Positions 16,311-24,066 of a DNA stretch of 64,000 bases are shown one piece after another. The DNA lies in NCBI RefSeq assembly GCF_026339955.1, contig NZ_JAPEPW010000001.1, positions 1,426,001 through 1,490,000 on the forward strand. Direction: 5' to 3'. Position 1 is the stretch's first letter, and each line of letters begins with the position of its first letter. Position numbers and translations under genes: made by a program. The notes beneath the pieces are model-generated. The model ran no database searches and was not told the origin of the DNA. It saw only the letters and a list, made by a program, of their open reading frames with translations. This DNA comes from Streptomyces sp. NBC_01549. Lineage in GTDB: Bacteria > Actinomycetota > Actinomycetes > Streptomycetales > Streptomycetaceae.

Positions 16311-17401
16311 GGAACGGGGACGGGCCGGTGCGGGACGAAGAGCGCGGCACACGGGAGCTTCCCGCCGGACGTGTCGACGGCCTCGACGGGCCGCGGCGCG
16401 CGGTGGAAGACGTCGACGGCATCCCCGAACAGGCCCGGCCGCACCCGGAGGACGAGCAGGAGAGTCCCTCCGGCCAGGACGACGGGCAACGGGATCCGGA
16501 GGCTGCCGCGCGGAGCACGTCCTCGGAAGGACGGCGGCTGGTGACGGGCGGGACTATGAGCGAGCACGAGCGACACGACAAGCCAGAGGTGCAGAGCGTG
16601 CAGGGCACGCAGCACGGGCCGAGCGCCCAGCACATCCAGCACGACCCGCAGGACCGCAGCGGAGCGCGGGCGATGTTCATCGAGCTGCGCAAGCTGCAGG
16701 ACGGCAGCGCGGAGTACGCGGAGCTGCGCAATCAGCTGGTCCGCATGCACCTCCCGCTCGTCGAGCACCTCGCGCGCCGCTTCCGCAATCGCGGTGAGCC
16801 GCTGGACGACCTCACCCAGGTCGCGACCATCGGTCTGATCAAGTCGGTCGACCGCTTCGACCCGGAGCGCGGGGTCGAGTTCTCGACGTACGCGACTCCG
16901 ACGGTCGTCGGCGAGATCAAGCGGCACTTCCGCGACAAGGGCTGGGCGGTACGGGTGCCGCGGCGCCTGCAGGAACTGCGCCTGGCCCTGACGACGGCCA
17001 CGGCCGAGCTGTCGCAACAGCACGGGCGCTCCCCGACGGTCCACGAGCTGGCCGAGAAGCTGGCCATCTCGGAGGAGGAGGTCCTGGAGGGCCTGGAGTC
17101 CGCCAACGCGTACTCCACGCTGTCCCTGGACGTCCCCGACACGGACGACGAGTCCCCGGCGGTCGCGGACACCCTGGGTGCGGAGGACGAGGCCCTGGAG
17201 GGCGTCGAGTACCGGGAGTCGTTGAAGCCCCTGCTCGAGGACCTCCCCCCACGAGAGAAGCGGATCCTTCTCCTCCGCTTCTTCGGCAACATGACCCAGT
17301 CGCAGATCGCACAGGAGGTCGGCATCTCCCAGATGCACGTCTCCCGCCTACTGGCCCGCACCCTCGCCCAGCTCCGCGAAAAGCTCCTGGTCGAGGAGTA
17401 G
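16307..17401 (+). CDS. sigH: SigB/SigF-family RNA polymerase sigma factor (SigH-like)
   Basis: The full frame from the GTG at 16307, overlapping the anti-sigma stop, gives 364 residues. The first roughly 110 are acidic and unstructured (EDEQESPSGQDDGQRDPEAA). The sigma core follows: region 2 (LPLVEHLARRFRNRGEPLDDLTQVATIGLI), the -10 reading segment (FSTYATPTVVGEIKRHFRDKGW), region 3 (GRSPTVHELAEKL), and the region 4 HTH (MTQSQIAQEVGISQMHVSRLL). An internal ATG at 16556 would give 281 residues. S. coelicolor SigH occurs as several isoforms, consistent with multiple starts. It directs stress and developmental promoters under control of the adjacent anti-sigma factor. Confidence 0.9.
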   Translation: MRNGDGPVRDEERGTRELPAGRVDGLDGPRRAVEDVDGIPEQARPHPEDEQESPSGQDDGQRDPEAAARSTSSEGRRLVTGGTMSEHERHDKPEVQSVQGTQHGPSAQHIQHDPQDRSGARAMFIELRKLQDGSAEYAELRNQLVRMHLPLVEHLARRFRNRGEPLDDLTQVATIGLIKSVDRFDPERGVEFSTYATPTVVGEIKRHFRDKGWAVRVPRRLQELRLALTTATAELSQQHGRSPTVHELAEKLAISEEEVLEGLESANAYSTLSLDVPDTDDESPAVADTLGAEDEALEGVEYRESLKPLLEDLPPREKRILLLRFFGNMTQSQIAQEVGISQMHVSRLLARTLAQLREKLLVEE

Positions 17402-17443
17402 CCGACCCCTCGGCTTCCTACGCGCCGCCGAGAACCGCCGGAA

Positions 17444-17893
17444 CTACTTGGATTCCTCGGTGGCGCCGGGGCCGCGGATGCCCAGGGCCCGGGTCGTTTC
17501 GGAGTTGACGAGCAGGACCAGCGCCGTGAGCGCGACCGCCGCGAGGGCGATTCCGGCCGGGATCGCCACGCTGTCCGCCTGCAGCAGGCTATAGGCGACG
17601 GGCAGCGCCATGATCTGGGTGATGACCGCGGGGCCCCTGCTCCAGCTGCGCCGCAGCAGCAGGCCTCGGGCGGCCAGCAGGGGCAGCAGCGCGAGCACGA
17701 TCAGCGTCACGCCCAGGGTCACGCCCTGCTGCCGGTCCCCCGAGTCACCCGTGAACCCCCGGACGACCATCCACACGCCCCCCACGGCGAGGACCAGCCC
17801 CTCCAGCGCGGCCAGCGCGGCCGCGACGGTCAGCCGTCCAGGACGGGGCTCGGCGGCGGGGGCGTCAGGGGTGGGGATCTGCTCAGCGCTCAC
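17444..17893 (-). CDS. four-helix integral membrane protein
   Basis: 149-residue membrane protein. A short proline/acidic N-terminus is followed by four hydrophobic segments: LTVAAALAALEGLVLAVGGVW, GVTLGVTLIVLALLPLLAARG, ITQIMALPVAYSLLQ and IPAGIALAAVALTALVLLV. It ends in a charged tail (GPGATEESK). No catalytic motif is visible. A GTG at 17893 is preferred because TACCCT lies just upstream (leaderless) and the longer frame adds an unlikely basic segment. It is convergent with the sigma factor, 42 bp from its stop. Function is unknown. Confidence 0.72.
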   Translation of the reverse strand: MSAEQIPTPDAPAAEPRPGRLTVAAALAALEGLVLAVGGVWMVVRGFTGDSGDRQQGVTLGVTLIVLALLPLLAARGLLLRRSWSRGPAVITQIMALPVAYSLLQADSVAIPAGIALAAVALTALVLLVNSETTRALGIRGPGATEESK

Positions 17894-18051
17894 CCCTGAA
17901 GGGTAGCCCTCGGGTACCCGCGCACCGCCGGACCCCGGCCGCTTCCCCGCCGCCTCCCGCACCTCACCGTGTCGAGACTCACGCCCCTATCTCTTACCGG
18001 ATCCCTAACTCGGTCTGGGACCGGTACCCCTCGGTAGGTACGCTGCATCGC

Positions 18052-19020
18052 ATGCGTGCACTTCTCGTGGTCAATCCGGCAGCTACCACCACAAGTGCGC
18101 GCACGCGCGATGTCTTGATCCACGCGTTGGCGAGCGAGATGAAGCTCGAGGTGGTCACCACCGAGTATCGCGGGCACGCCCGGGACCTCGGCCGGCAGGC
18201 GGCGGAGAGCGACGACATAGAACTGGTGGTCGCGCTCGGCGGCGACGGCACCGTCAACGAGGTCGTGAACGGCCTGCTGCACAACGGCCCCGACCTGGAC
18301 CGTCTGCCCCGTCTCGCCGTGGTCCCCGGCGGCTCCACCAATGTCTTCGCCCGCGCCCTGGGCCTGCCCAACGATGCCGTGGAGGCCACCGGCGCCCTGC
18401 TGGACGCGCTCAGAGAGGACCGTGAGCGCGCGATCGGCCTCGGTCTCGCCGCGGGCACGCCGGGCACCGAGGACGAAGCCGTCCCTTCCCGCTGGTTCAC
18501 GTTCTGCGCGGGGCTCGGCTTCGACGCGGGGGTGATCGGCCGGGTCGAGCAGCAGCGTGAGCGCGGCAAGCGTTCCACCCATGCCCTCTATTTGCGCCAA
18601 GTGGTACGTCAGTTTTTGGACGAACCTCATCGCAGGCACGGAATGATCACACTGGAGCGGCCCGGCCAGGACCCGGTCACCGATCTTGTGCTGTCCATAA
18701 TCTGCAACACCTCGCCCTGGACGTTTCTCGGCAATCGTCCGGTGTACGCGTCGCCTAAGGCTTCGTTCGATACCGGGCTCGACGTACTCGGCCTCAACCG
18801 CATGTCGACGGCCGCGGTTGCCCGGTATGCCACCCAGTTGCTCACTTCGTCCCCCGAGCGCGGCCCCCATGGCAAGCGCGCCCTGTCCCTGCATGACCTG
18901 ACCGACTTCACCTTGCATTCGAAGGTGCCGCTCCCCCTCCAGATGGACGGCGACCACCTCGGACTGCGCACAAGCGTGACGTTCACAGGCGTACGCCGTG
19001 CACTGCGTGTGATTGTGTGA
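18052..19020 (+). CDS. diacylglycerol kinase-family lipid kinase
   Basis: 322-residue lipid kinase of the DagK/YegS fold. The nucleotide-binding GGDGTVNEVVNGLL is at about residues 64-77, followed by LAVVPGGSTNVFARALGLP. The central FCAGLGFDAGVIGRVE and the C-terminal LPLQMDGDHLG (metal/lipid site) are intact. It phosphorylates a membrane lipid, probably diacylglycerol or a sphingoid-like lipid, from the cytosolic face; the substrate is inferred by family only. The ATG at 18052 follows TACGCT and may be leaderless. It is monocistronic and precedes the long wblE leader. Confidence 0.9.
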   Translation: MRALLVVNPAATTTSARTRDVLIHALASEMKLEVVTTEYRGHARDLGRQAAESDDIELVVALGGDGTVNEVVNGLLHNGPDLDRLPRLAVVPGGSTNVFARALGLPNDAVEATGALLDALREDRERAIGLGLAAGTPGTEDEAVPSRWFTFCAGLGFDAGVIGRVEQQRERGKRSTHALYLRQVVRQFLDEPHRRHGMITLERPGQDPVTDLVLSIICNTSPWTFLGNRPVYASPKASFDTGLDVLGLNRMSTAAVARYATQLLTSSPERGPHGKRALSLHDLTDFTLHSKVPLPLQMDGDHLGLRTSVTFTGVRRALRVIV

Positions 19021-19339
19021 GCGGAAGGGCCCAAAGTCCTTTCACTCGAACGTTTAGACCAGGGTCCACCCCATGGAAGTACGGCTGTGACCTAGTCGAC
19101 ACCGAGGAATCAAAAAAAACTTTCCAGAAGGGGTTGTATCCGCCGCTGAGGTTTGCGAGTCTCTACGTGGCGATCGGGACGGCCCGCAACATCGGCCCCA
19201 CAGAGAGCCAGAACCCCTCCTCAAATCACAGGACCACGTCAGGGAGACCTGACAGTCGGCCCTTCACTTGTTGGGGGATTCGTGAAAGCGTTCACATTCA
19301 CAAGCAACGTGCATGTAATACCAAGGAGAGGTAGCAGCC
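19021..19339 (+). other. wblE upstream region
   Basis: The 319 bp before wblE contain no gene and are locally AT-rich near 19110-19125 (a run of A then CTTTCC). A GTCAGG-GAGA-CCTGAC inverted repeat lies at 19238-19253 and the CRP-like palindrome at 19281-19296. GGAGAGG lies close before the ATG. A long leader with several promoters is likely. Confidence 0.5.
19281..19296. promoter_or_regulatory. CRP-type palindrome upstream of wblE
   Basis: CGTGA-AAGCGT-TCACA matches the CRP consensus TGTGA-N6-TCACA at 9 of 10 fixed positions, 44 bp before the wblE ATG. M. tuberculosis whiB1, the wblE orthologue, is a known CRP target, which supports the call. A LacI-type regulator is an alternative reading of TGAAAGCGTTCA. 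Confidence 0.5.
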
Positions 19340-19597
19340 ATGGACTGGCGTCACAACGCCGTTTGCCGCGAGGAAGACCCCGAGCTCTTCTTCCCCATCG
19401 GCAACACCGGTCCTGCGCTGCTGCAGATCGAGGAAGCCAAGGCCGTCTGCCGCCGCTGCCCCGTCATGGAGCAGTGCCTGCAGTGGGCGCTCGAGTCCGG
19501 CCAGGACTCCGGCGTCTGGGGTGGCCTCAGCGAGGATGAGCGCCGTGCCATGAAGCGTCGCGCCGCCCGCAACCGGGCCCGTCAGGCCACCGCCTGA
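19340..19597 (+). CDS. wblE: WhiB-like iron-sulfur protein WblE
   Basis: 85-residue Wbl protein. The four cluster-binding Cys are C9, C37, C40 and C46 (NAVCREED; AVCRRCPVMEQC). The family turn GVWGGL follows and the C-terminus is basic (KRRAARNRARQ). The [4Fe-4S] cluster senses NO or oxidants, and Wbl proteins bind region 4 of the housekeeping sigma factor. WblE is the actinobacterial orthologue of WhiB1, which is essential in mycobacteria. AAGGAGAGG lies before the ATG. Confidence 0.96.
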   Translation: MDWRHNAVCREEDPELFFPIGNTGPALLQIEEAKAVCRRCPVMEQCLQWALESGQDSGVWGGLSEDERRAMKRRAARNRARQATA

Positions 19598-19705
19598 CGC
19601 CCCACCCCGTAACGAGCCTGAGCCCGGCGGCGCGTACAGCGAGTACGCATCTCCCGCCCCCGAGCCGCAGCGCGCAGTACCCCCGATGCGCATAGCAGCG
19701 TAAGC

Positions 19706-19737
19706 AGTGGCCCCGGACCTTCTGGTCCGGGGCCACT
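19706..19737. terminator. bidirectional hairpin terminator
   Basis: A 14-bp perfect stem (19706-19719 with 19724-19737) with a TTCT loop lies between wblE and the convergent histidine kinase gene. Confidence 0.8.
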
Positions 19738-19785
19738 GTCATGCGCCACTTGCCACGGTCATGCACCGCATACGGGTGAACGCAC

Positions 19786-19861
19786 GACTTGGGCCTGGAT
19801 GCCCGACTTATGAGTTGATGCCTGACTTATGGACGGATTCCCGACTTGTCGGTGCGTCAGA
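19786..19861. repeat. four degenerate 19-bp tandem units beyond the kinase stop
   Basis: GACTT recurs at 19786, 19805, 19824 and 19843, an exact 19-bp period. The two central units share GACTTATG. The array abuts the kinase stop codon (19867) on its 3' side. Confidence 0.6.
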
Positions 19862-19866
19862 TACTC

Positions 19867-21333
19867 CTACTTGTGCGCCTGCACAGGAATGTCCAGGATG
19901 ACCTGCGTACCCCGCTCCGGGGCCGCCACCATGTCGAACGTGCCCCCCAACTCGCCCTCCACCAGGGTTCGTACGATCTGCAGACCGAGGTTGCCGGAGC
20001 GGTGCGGGTCGAAGCCCTCCGGGAGACCGACCCCGTCGTCCTGGACGGTGACCAGCAGGCGGGTCTCCTTGCTGGTGCCGCCGCGGACCGCCGAGACCTC
20101 GACCGTACCCCGGTCGCCCTCGCGGAAGCCGTGCTCCAGCGCGTTCTGCAGGATCTCGGTGAGGACCATGGAGAGCGGGGTGGCGACCTCGGCGTCGAGT
20201 ATGCCGAAGCGGCCGGTGCGGCGGCCGGTGACCTTGCCCGGCGAGATCTCGGCGACCATGGCGAGCACCCGGTCGGCGATCTCGTCGAACTCCACCCGCT
20301 CGTCCAGGTTCTGAGACAGCGTCTCATGCACGATGGCGATCGAGCCGACCCGCCGTACGGCCTCCTCCAGGGCCTCACGGCCGCGCTCCGACTCGATGCG
20401 CCGGGCCTGCAGCCGCAGCAGCGCCGCCACCGTCTGGAGGTTGTTCTTGACCCGGTGGTGGATCTCCCGGATGGTCGCGTCCTTGGTGATCAACTCGCGT
20501 TCGCGACGGCGCAGTTCGGTGACGTCGCGCAGCAGGACGAGCGAACCGACCCGGGTGCCCTTGGGCTTGAGCGGGATCGCGCGCAGCTGGATCACCCCGT
20601 CACCGCTCTCGATCTCGAACTCTCGGGGCGCCCAGCCGCTGGCGACCTTGGACAGCGCCTCGTCCACCGGGCCGCGGGACGGGGCGAGTTCGGCGGTGGT
20701 CACACCGAGGTGGTGGCCCACCAGGTCGGAGGCGAGGCCGAGGCGGTGGTACGCCGACAGCGCGTTCGGAGACGCGTACTGGACGATGCCGTCCGCGTCG
20801 AGGCGGATCAGCCCGTCGCCCACCCGCGGCGAGGCGTCCATGTCGACCTGCTGGCCGGAGAACGGGAAGGAGCCGGCGGCGATCATCTGGGCGAGGTCGG
20901 ACGCGCTCTGGAGGTAGGTCAGCTCCAGCCGGCTCGGGGTGCGCACGGTGAGGAGGTTGGTGTTGCGCGCGATGACACCGAGGACGCGCCCCTCCCGCCG
21001 TACCGGAATGGACTCGACCCGTACCGGCACCTCCTCCCGCCACTCGGGGTCGCCCTCGCGCACGATCCTGCCCTCGTCCAGCGCGGCGTCCAGCAGGGGG
21101 CGGCGGCCGCGTGGGACGAGGTGGCCGACCATGTCGTCCTGGTACGAGGTCGGGCCCGTGTTGGGCCGCATCTGCGCCACGGAGACATAACGGGTGCCGT
21201 CGCGGGTGGGAACCCACAGCACGAGGTCGGCGAAGGAGAGGTCGGAGAGCAGCTGCCACTCCGAGACCAGCAGATGCAACCACTCGAGATCGGAGTCACC
21301 GAGAGCGGTGTGCTGGCGGACGAGGTCGTTCAT
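19867..21333 (-). CDS. cytosolic sensor histidine kinase (HisKA_2, PdtaS-like)
   Basis: 488 residues without membrane helices. The N-terminal GAF-like domain is about 10-140. A PAS domain (GLIRLDADGIVQYASPNALSAYHR) is about 172-285, ending RDVTEL. The HisKA_2 phosphoacceptor is IREIHHRVKNNLQTVAALLRL, with His near 304. The HATPase follows: EILQNALEHGF, VQDDGVGLPEGFD and GNLGLQIVRTLV. The architecture matches PdtaS of M. tuberculosis, which pairs with an ANTAR RNA-binding regulator. No response regulator is adjacent, so it is an orphan here. ATG 21333 is preferred over an upstream GTG. A dre-like DasR site lies 285 bp upstream. Confidence 0.92.
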   Translation of the reverse strand: MNDLVRQHTALGDSDLEWLHLLVSEWQLLSDLSFADLVLWVPTRDGTRYVSVAQMRPNTGPTSYQDDMVGHLVPRGRRPLLDAALDEGRIVREGDPEWREEVPVRVESIPVRREGRVLGVIARNTNLLTVRTPSRLELTYLQSASDLAQMIAAGSFPFSGQQVDMDASPRVGDGLIRLDADGIVQYASPNALSAYHRLGLASDLVGHHLGVTTAELAPSRGPVDEALSKVASGWAPREFEIESGDGVIQLRAIPLKPKGTRVGSLVLLRDVTELRRRERELITKDATIREIHHRVKNNLQTVAALLRLQARRIESERGREALEEAVRRVGSIAIVHETLSQNLDERVEFDEIADRVLAMVAEISPGKVTGRRTGRFGILDAEVATPLSMVLTEILQNALEHGFREGDRGTVEVSAVRGGTSKETRLLVTVQDDGVGLPEGFDPHRSGNLGLQIVRTLVEGELGGTFDMVAAPERGTQVILDIPVQAHK

Positions 21334-21342
21334 GGAGGGCAC

Positions 21343-21769
21343 ATGTGCGAGCGTACCCGGGGGTTCGGCCCGGCTCCGAAAACACCCGCGGGCCGCGGCG
21401 CCTGGGAGGGACCCTCAACCCTCCCGGCACCGCAGCCCGGAGCAGCAACGGCCACGGGCTGTGCGGTCCCGGTCGGCCGAAGGAGAGGACCCGGAGCAGT
21501 CAGGGCAGAGAGCGCCGGTTCCTCGGTCCGCCTTCCTGTGCGGGGAAGACGGAGGTTTGCGTGAATCAACGCCTCGTCGTAAGCGACGCTTCGTCGATCC
21601 ATGACTTACCAGCACATTGTGGACTAGACCACGTGCGGCGTCCATGCGTCGGCGGATGTTTGTTGTTGTCTCTTTATCCAACTTCCAACAGCATCCACCA
21701 CGCAGAGTAGCCCGGTTCGGCCCCCGGTGGGGGCCGGATCGGCTCATCAATGGGGCCGGACGGCCATGG
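21343..21769. other. intergenic region upstream of the histidine kinase
   Basis: 427 bp without a credible gene. It holds the dre-like site at 21618-21633 and a locally AT-rich stretch (21660-21700, TTGTTGTTGTCTC...). It separates the kinase from the SIS gene, both on the minus strand, so it is a promoter region for the kinase and a terminator region for the SIS gene. Confidence 0.5.
21618..21633. promoter_or_regulatory. dre-like DasR site upstream of the histidine kinase
   Basis: TGTGGACTAGACCACG matches the DasR consensus AGTGGTCTAGACCAGT at about 12 of 16 positions, with the GTGG and CTAGACCA cores intact. It resembles the site before dasR in this window. Confidence 0.55.
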
Positions 21770-22846
21770 TCAGCGGGTCTCCGTCACCTTCGCCAGGGCG
21801 CGCGGCGCGTCCGGGTCCTGGCCGCGGGCGATGGTGACCTCGTAGGCCAGGAGCTGGAGCGGAAGGATCTCCAGGATCGGCTGGAGCTCCTCGGCCACGC
21901 CCTCGGTGGGCAGGACGAACCCGGCCGAGGCCTGTTCCACCTGGGCCCGGGGGCCGATGACGACCAGGTCGGCGCCGCGCCCGCGCAGCCGGTCGAGCAC
22001 GGGCTGCAGCGCCTCGCCGCCCTTCCCGTCGGTGACGACCGCGATGACCGGGGAGATGTTGTCGACCATGGCGAGCGGGCCGTGCAGCAGATCGGCGCCG
22101 GAGTACGAGAGGGCGGGGATGTAGCTGGTCTCCATCAGCTTCAGGGCGGCTTCCTTGGCCGTGGGGTAGCCGTAGCCGCGCGAGGTGATCACCATGCGCT
22201 CGGCGAAGCGGTAGCGGGAGGCGAGCGTGCGGACCTCGTCCTGACGGGTGAGGAGGTGCGCGGCGAGATCGGGCAGCACCTTGGCCGCGGCGCCGTCGCC
22301 GCCACGCAGGCCTTCGACGAGGAGATAGAGGGTGAGCAGGGAGGCCGTGTAGGTCTTGGTGGCGGGCAGGGCCTTCTCGGGTCCGGCCATGATGTCGAGG
22401 TGGTACTCGGAGACGGCCGCCAGCGGTGAGTCCGGGTTGTTGGTCACCGCGAGCGTGATGGCGCCGGCCTCACGAGCGGCCCGGGTCGAGGCGACCAGGT
22501 CCGGGGAGCCGCCGGACTGGCTGACGGTGATGACCAGGACGTCGGCGAGATCGGGCCGCGCGCCGTACGCCGTGGTCGTCGACATCGAGGTGAGCCCGCA
22601 CGGCAGGCCCAGCTGGATCTCCAGCAGGTACTTCGCGTACAGGGCGGCGTTGTCGGAGGTGCCGCGGGCGGTGAGCAGCACGAAGCGGGGCTCCCGGGCC
22701 GCGACCTGCCGGGCCACTTCCTGGATCCGCGGCGCGCCCTCCTCCAGGATCCGGCGCAGCACGTCGGGCTGCTCGGTCATCTCCCGGGCCGTGATCCGAC
22801 CCGGGCGGTCGTCGTCGGTCCGGGGGGCCGGGGTGGGCGCGGTCAT
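21770..22846 (-). CDS. SIS-domain aminosugar isomerase/deaminase-like protein
   Basis: 358-residue protein with two SIS domains, like the isomerase half of GlmS without the glutaminase domain. SIS1 is RFVLLTARGTSDNAALYAKYL..., with the sugar-phosphate Ser loop VITVSQSGGSPD (about 110). SIS2 has MVITSRGYGYPTAKEAALKLMET and ISPVIAVVTDGKGGE. The tail (LPLQLLAYEVTIARGQDPDAPRALAKVTET) matches GlmS. Related proteins deaminate or isomerise GlcN-6-P or GlcNAc-6-P. AGGAGG precedes the ATG. It is divergent from nagB and shares its dre-containing region, so it is probably part of DasR-controlled aminosugar metabolism. Confidence 0.85.
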   Translation of the reverse strand: MTAPTPAPRTDDDRPGRITAREMTEQPDVLRRILEEGAPRIQEVARQVAAREPRFVLLTARGTSDNAALYAKYLLEIQLGLPCGLTSMSTTTAYGARPDLADVLVITVSQSGGSPDLVASTRAAREAGAITLAVTNNPDSPLAAVSEYHLDIMAGPEKALPATKTYTASLLTLYLLVEGLRGGDGAAAKVLPDLAAHLLTRQDEVRTLASRYRFAERMVITSRGYGYPTAKEAALKLMETSYIPALSYSGADLLHGPLAMVDNISPVIAVVTDGKGGEALQPVLDRLRGRGADLVVIGPRAQVEQASAGFVLPTEGVAEELQPILEILPLQLLAYEVTIARGQDPDAPRALAKVTETR

Positions 22847-22870
22847 GGGGGCCTCCTGGGGACGTTCCGG

Positions 22871-22914
22871 TCGTACGCGTCGACCGTGGCCGTCGTACGC
22901 GTCGACCGTGGCCG
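22871..22914. repeat. perfect 22-bp tandem duplication
   Basis: The 22 bp at 22871-22892 are repeated exactly at 22893-22914. Each copy contains GTCGTACGCGTCGAC, rich in the palindromes CGTACG and ACGCGT, 25 bp before the SIS gene ATG. Confidence 0.85.
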
Positions 22915-23123
22915 ATACGGGGTGGTGCGTGCGGTGCGGATCGCGGGGATCGGTATCAGCGTCTCATCGCCCGTAGGCAGGGCTTTACTGGGTGTGCCGC
23001 TACGTTCGGGCGCCTTGCGGGCCCGTTCGGCCCAGGCGTCGGCCGCGTCGTGGTCGCCCGATGCGACGGCCGCCGTCAGTCATGGGGGCCCGCGGCGGAC
23101 CATGGGTGGGCCACCTTTGCTAG

Positions 23124-23139
23124 ATTGGTCTACACCACA
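23124..23139. promoter_or_regulatory. DasR operator (dre) before nagB
   Basis: ATTGGTCTACACCACA is a close dre match (consensus ACTGGTCTAGACCACT), 53 bp upstream of the nagB GTG. In S. coelicolor nagB is a verified DasR target. Confidence 0.8.
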
Positions 23140-23191
23140 TGTGCTCTCTCACGGTTCCCGGCGAGCCCCTCTCCAGATCGGCAGGCCCAGC

Positions 23192-23977
23192 GTGGAAGTT
23201 GTCATCGTTCCCGATGCCAAGGCGGGCGGCGAGCTGATCGCCGAGGCCATGGCGGAGCTGCTCCGGCGCAGGCCCGACGCTCTGCTCGGCGTGGCCACCG
23301 GCTCGACGCCGCTGCCCATCTATCAGGCGCTGACGGCGAAGGTGGGCTCCGGTGCCGTGGACACCTCGCGGGCACGCGTCGCGCAGCTCGACGAGTACGT
23401 GGGGCTGCCCGCCGAGCACCCCGAGTCGTACCGGTCGGTGCTGCGGCGCGAGGTGCTCGAACCGCTGGGGTTGGACATGGACGCGTTCATGGGCCCGGAC
23501 GGCACCGCCGAGGACGTGCGGGCCGCGTGCGAGGCGTACGACAAGGCGCTGGCCGAGGCCGGTGGCGTCGACCTCCAGCTGCTCGGGATCGGCACCGACG
23601 GGCACATCGGGTTCAACGAGCCCTGCTCCTCGCTCGCCTCGCGGACCCGGATCAAGACGCTGACCGAGCAGACCCGGGTCGACAACGCGCGGTTCTTCGG
23701 GGGCGACATCGAGCAGGTGCCGCACCACGTCATCACCCAGGGCATCGGCACGATCCTGGAGGCGCGGCATCTCGTCCTGCTCGCCACGGGGGAGGGCAAG
23801 GCCGACGCGGTCGCGGCGACCGTGGAGGGGCCGGTGGCCGCGGTGTGCCCCGCCTCGGCGCTCCAGCTCCATCCGCACGCCACCGTCGTCGTGGACGAGG
23901 CCGCCGCGTCCAAGCTGAAGCTGGCGGACTACTTCCGGCACACGTTCGCGAACAAGCCGGACTGGCAGGGGATCTGA
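23192..23977 (+). CDS. nagB: glucosamine-6-phosphate deaminase
   Basis: 261-residue NagB, the expected length. It converts GlcN-6-P to fructose-6-P and ammonia in the cytosol. Visible: the substrate phosphate loop LLGVATGSTPLPIYQAL, the catalytic Asp in LDEYVGLP, and GIGTDGHIGFNEP carrying the ring-opening His and general base. The C-terminal allosteric region is short. The GTG at 23192 starts the conserved MEVVIVPDAKAGG. Repression by DasR through the adjacent dre is expected, relieved by GlcN-6-P. A strong hairpin follows the gene. Confidence 0.96.
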   Translation: MEVVIVPDAKAGGELIAEAMAELLRRRPDALLGVATGSTPLPIYQALTAKVGSGAVDTSRARVAQLDEYVGLPAEHPESYRSVLRREVLEPLGLDMDAFMGPDGTAEDVRAACEAYDKALAEAGGVDLQLLGIGTDGHIGFNEPCSSLASRTRIKTLTEQTRVDNARFFGGDIEQVPHHVITQGIGTILEARHLVLLATGEGKADAVAATVEGPVAAVCPASALQLHPHATVVVDEAAASKLKLADYFRHTFANKPDWQGI

Positions 23978-24013
23978 CCCAGCGGGCGCGAAAAGGCCAC
24001 GAGGCGAAAGAAA

Positions 24014-24046
24014 GAGGGTGCCGGGCCGTTGGGGCCCGGCACCCTC
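24014..24046. terminator. bidirectional hairpin terminator
   Basis: A perfect 14-bp stem (24014-24027 with 24033-24046) and 5-nt loop, followed by CTCTTGCTTCT, lies between the convergent nagB and GH3 genes. Confidence 0.85.
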
Positions 24047-24066
24047 CTCTTGCTTCTCGCCGGCCG

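Larger units (their letters stand above)
22847..23191. other. divergent promoter region of the SIS gene and nagB
   Basis: 345 bp without a gene. It holds a perfect 22-bp tandem duplication near the SIS gene start and the dre site at 23124-23139 close to nagB. Both flanking genes concern aminosugar phosphates, so one DasR site may serve both. Confidence 0.6.
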
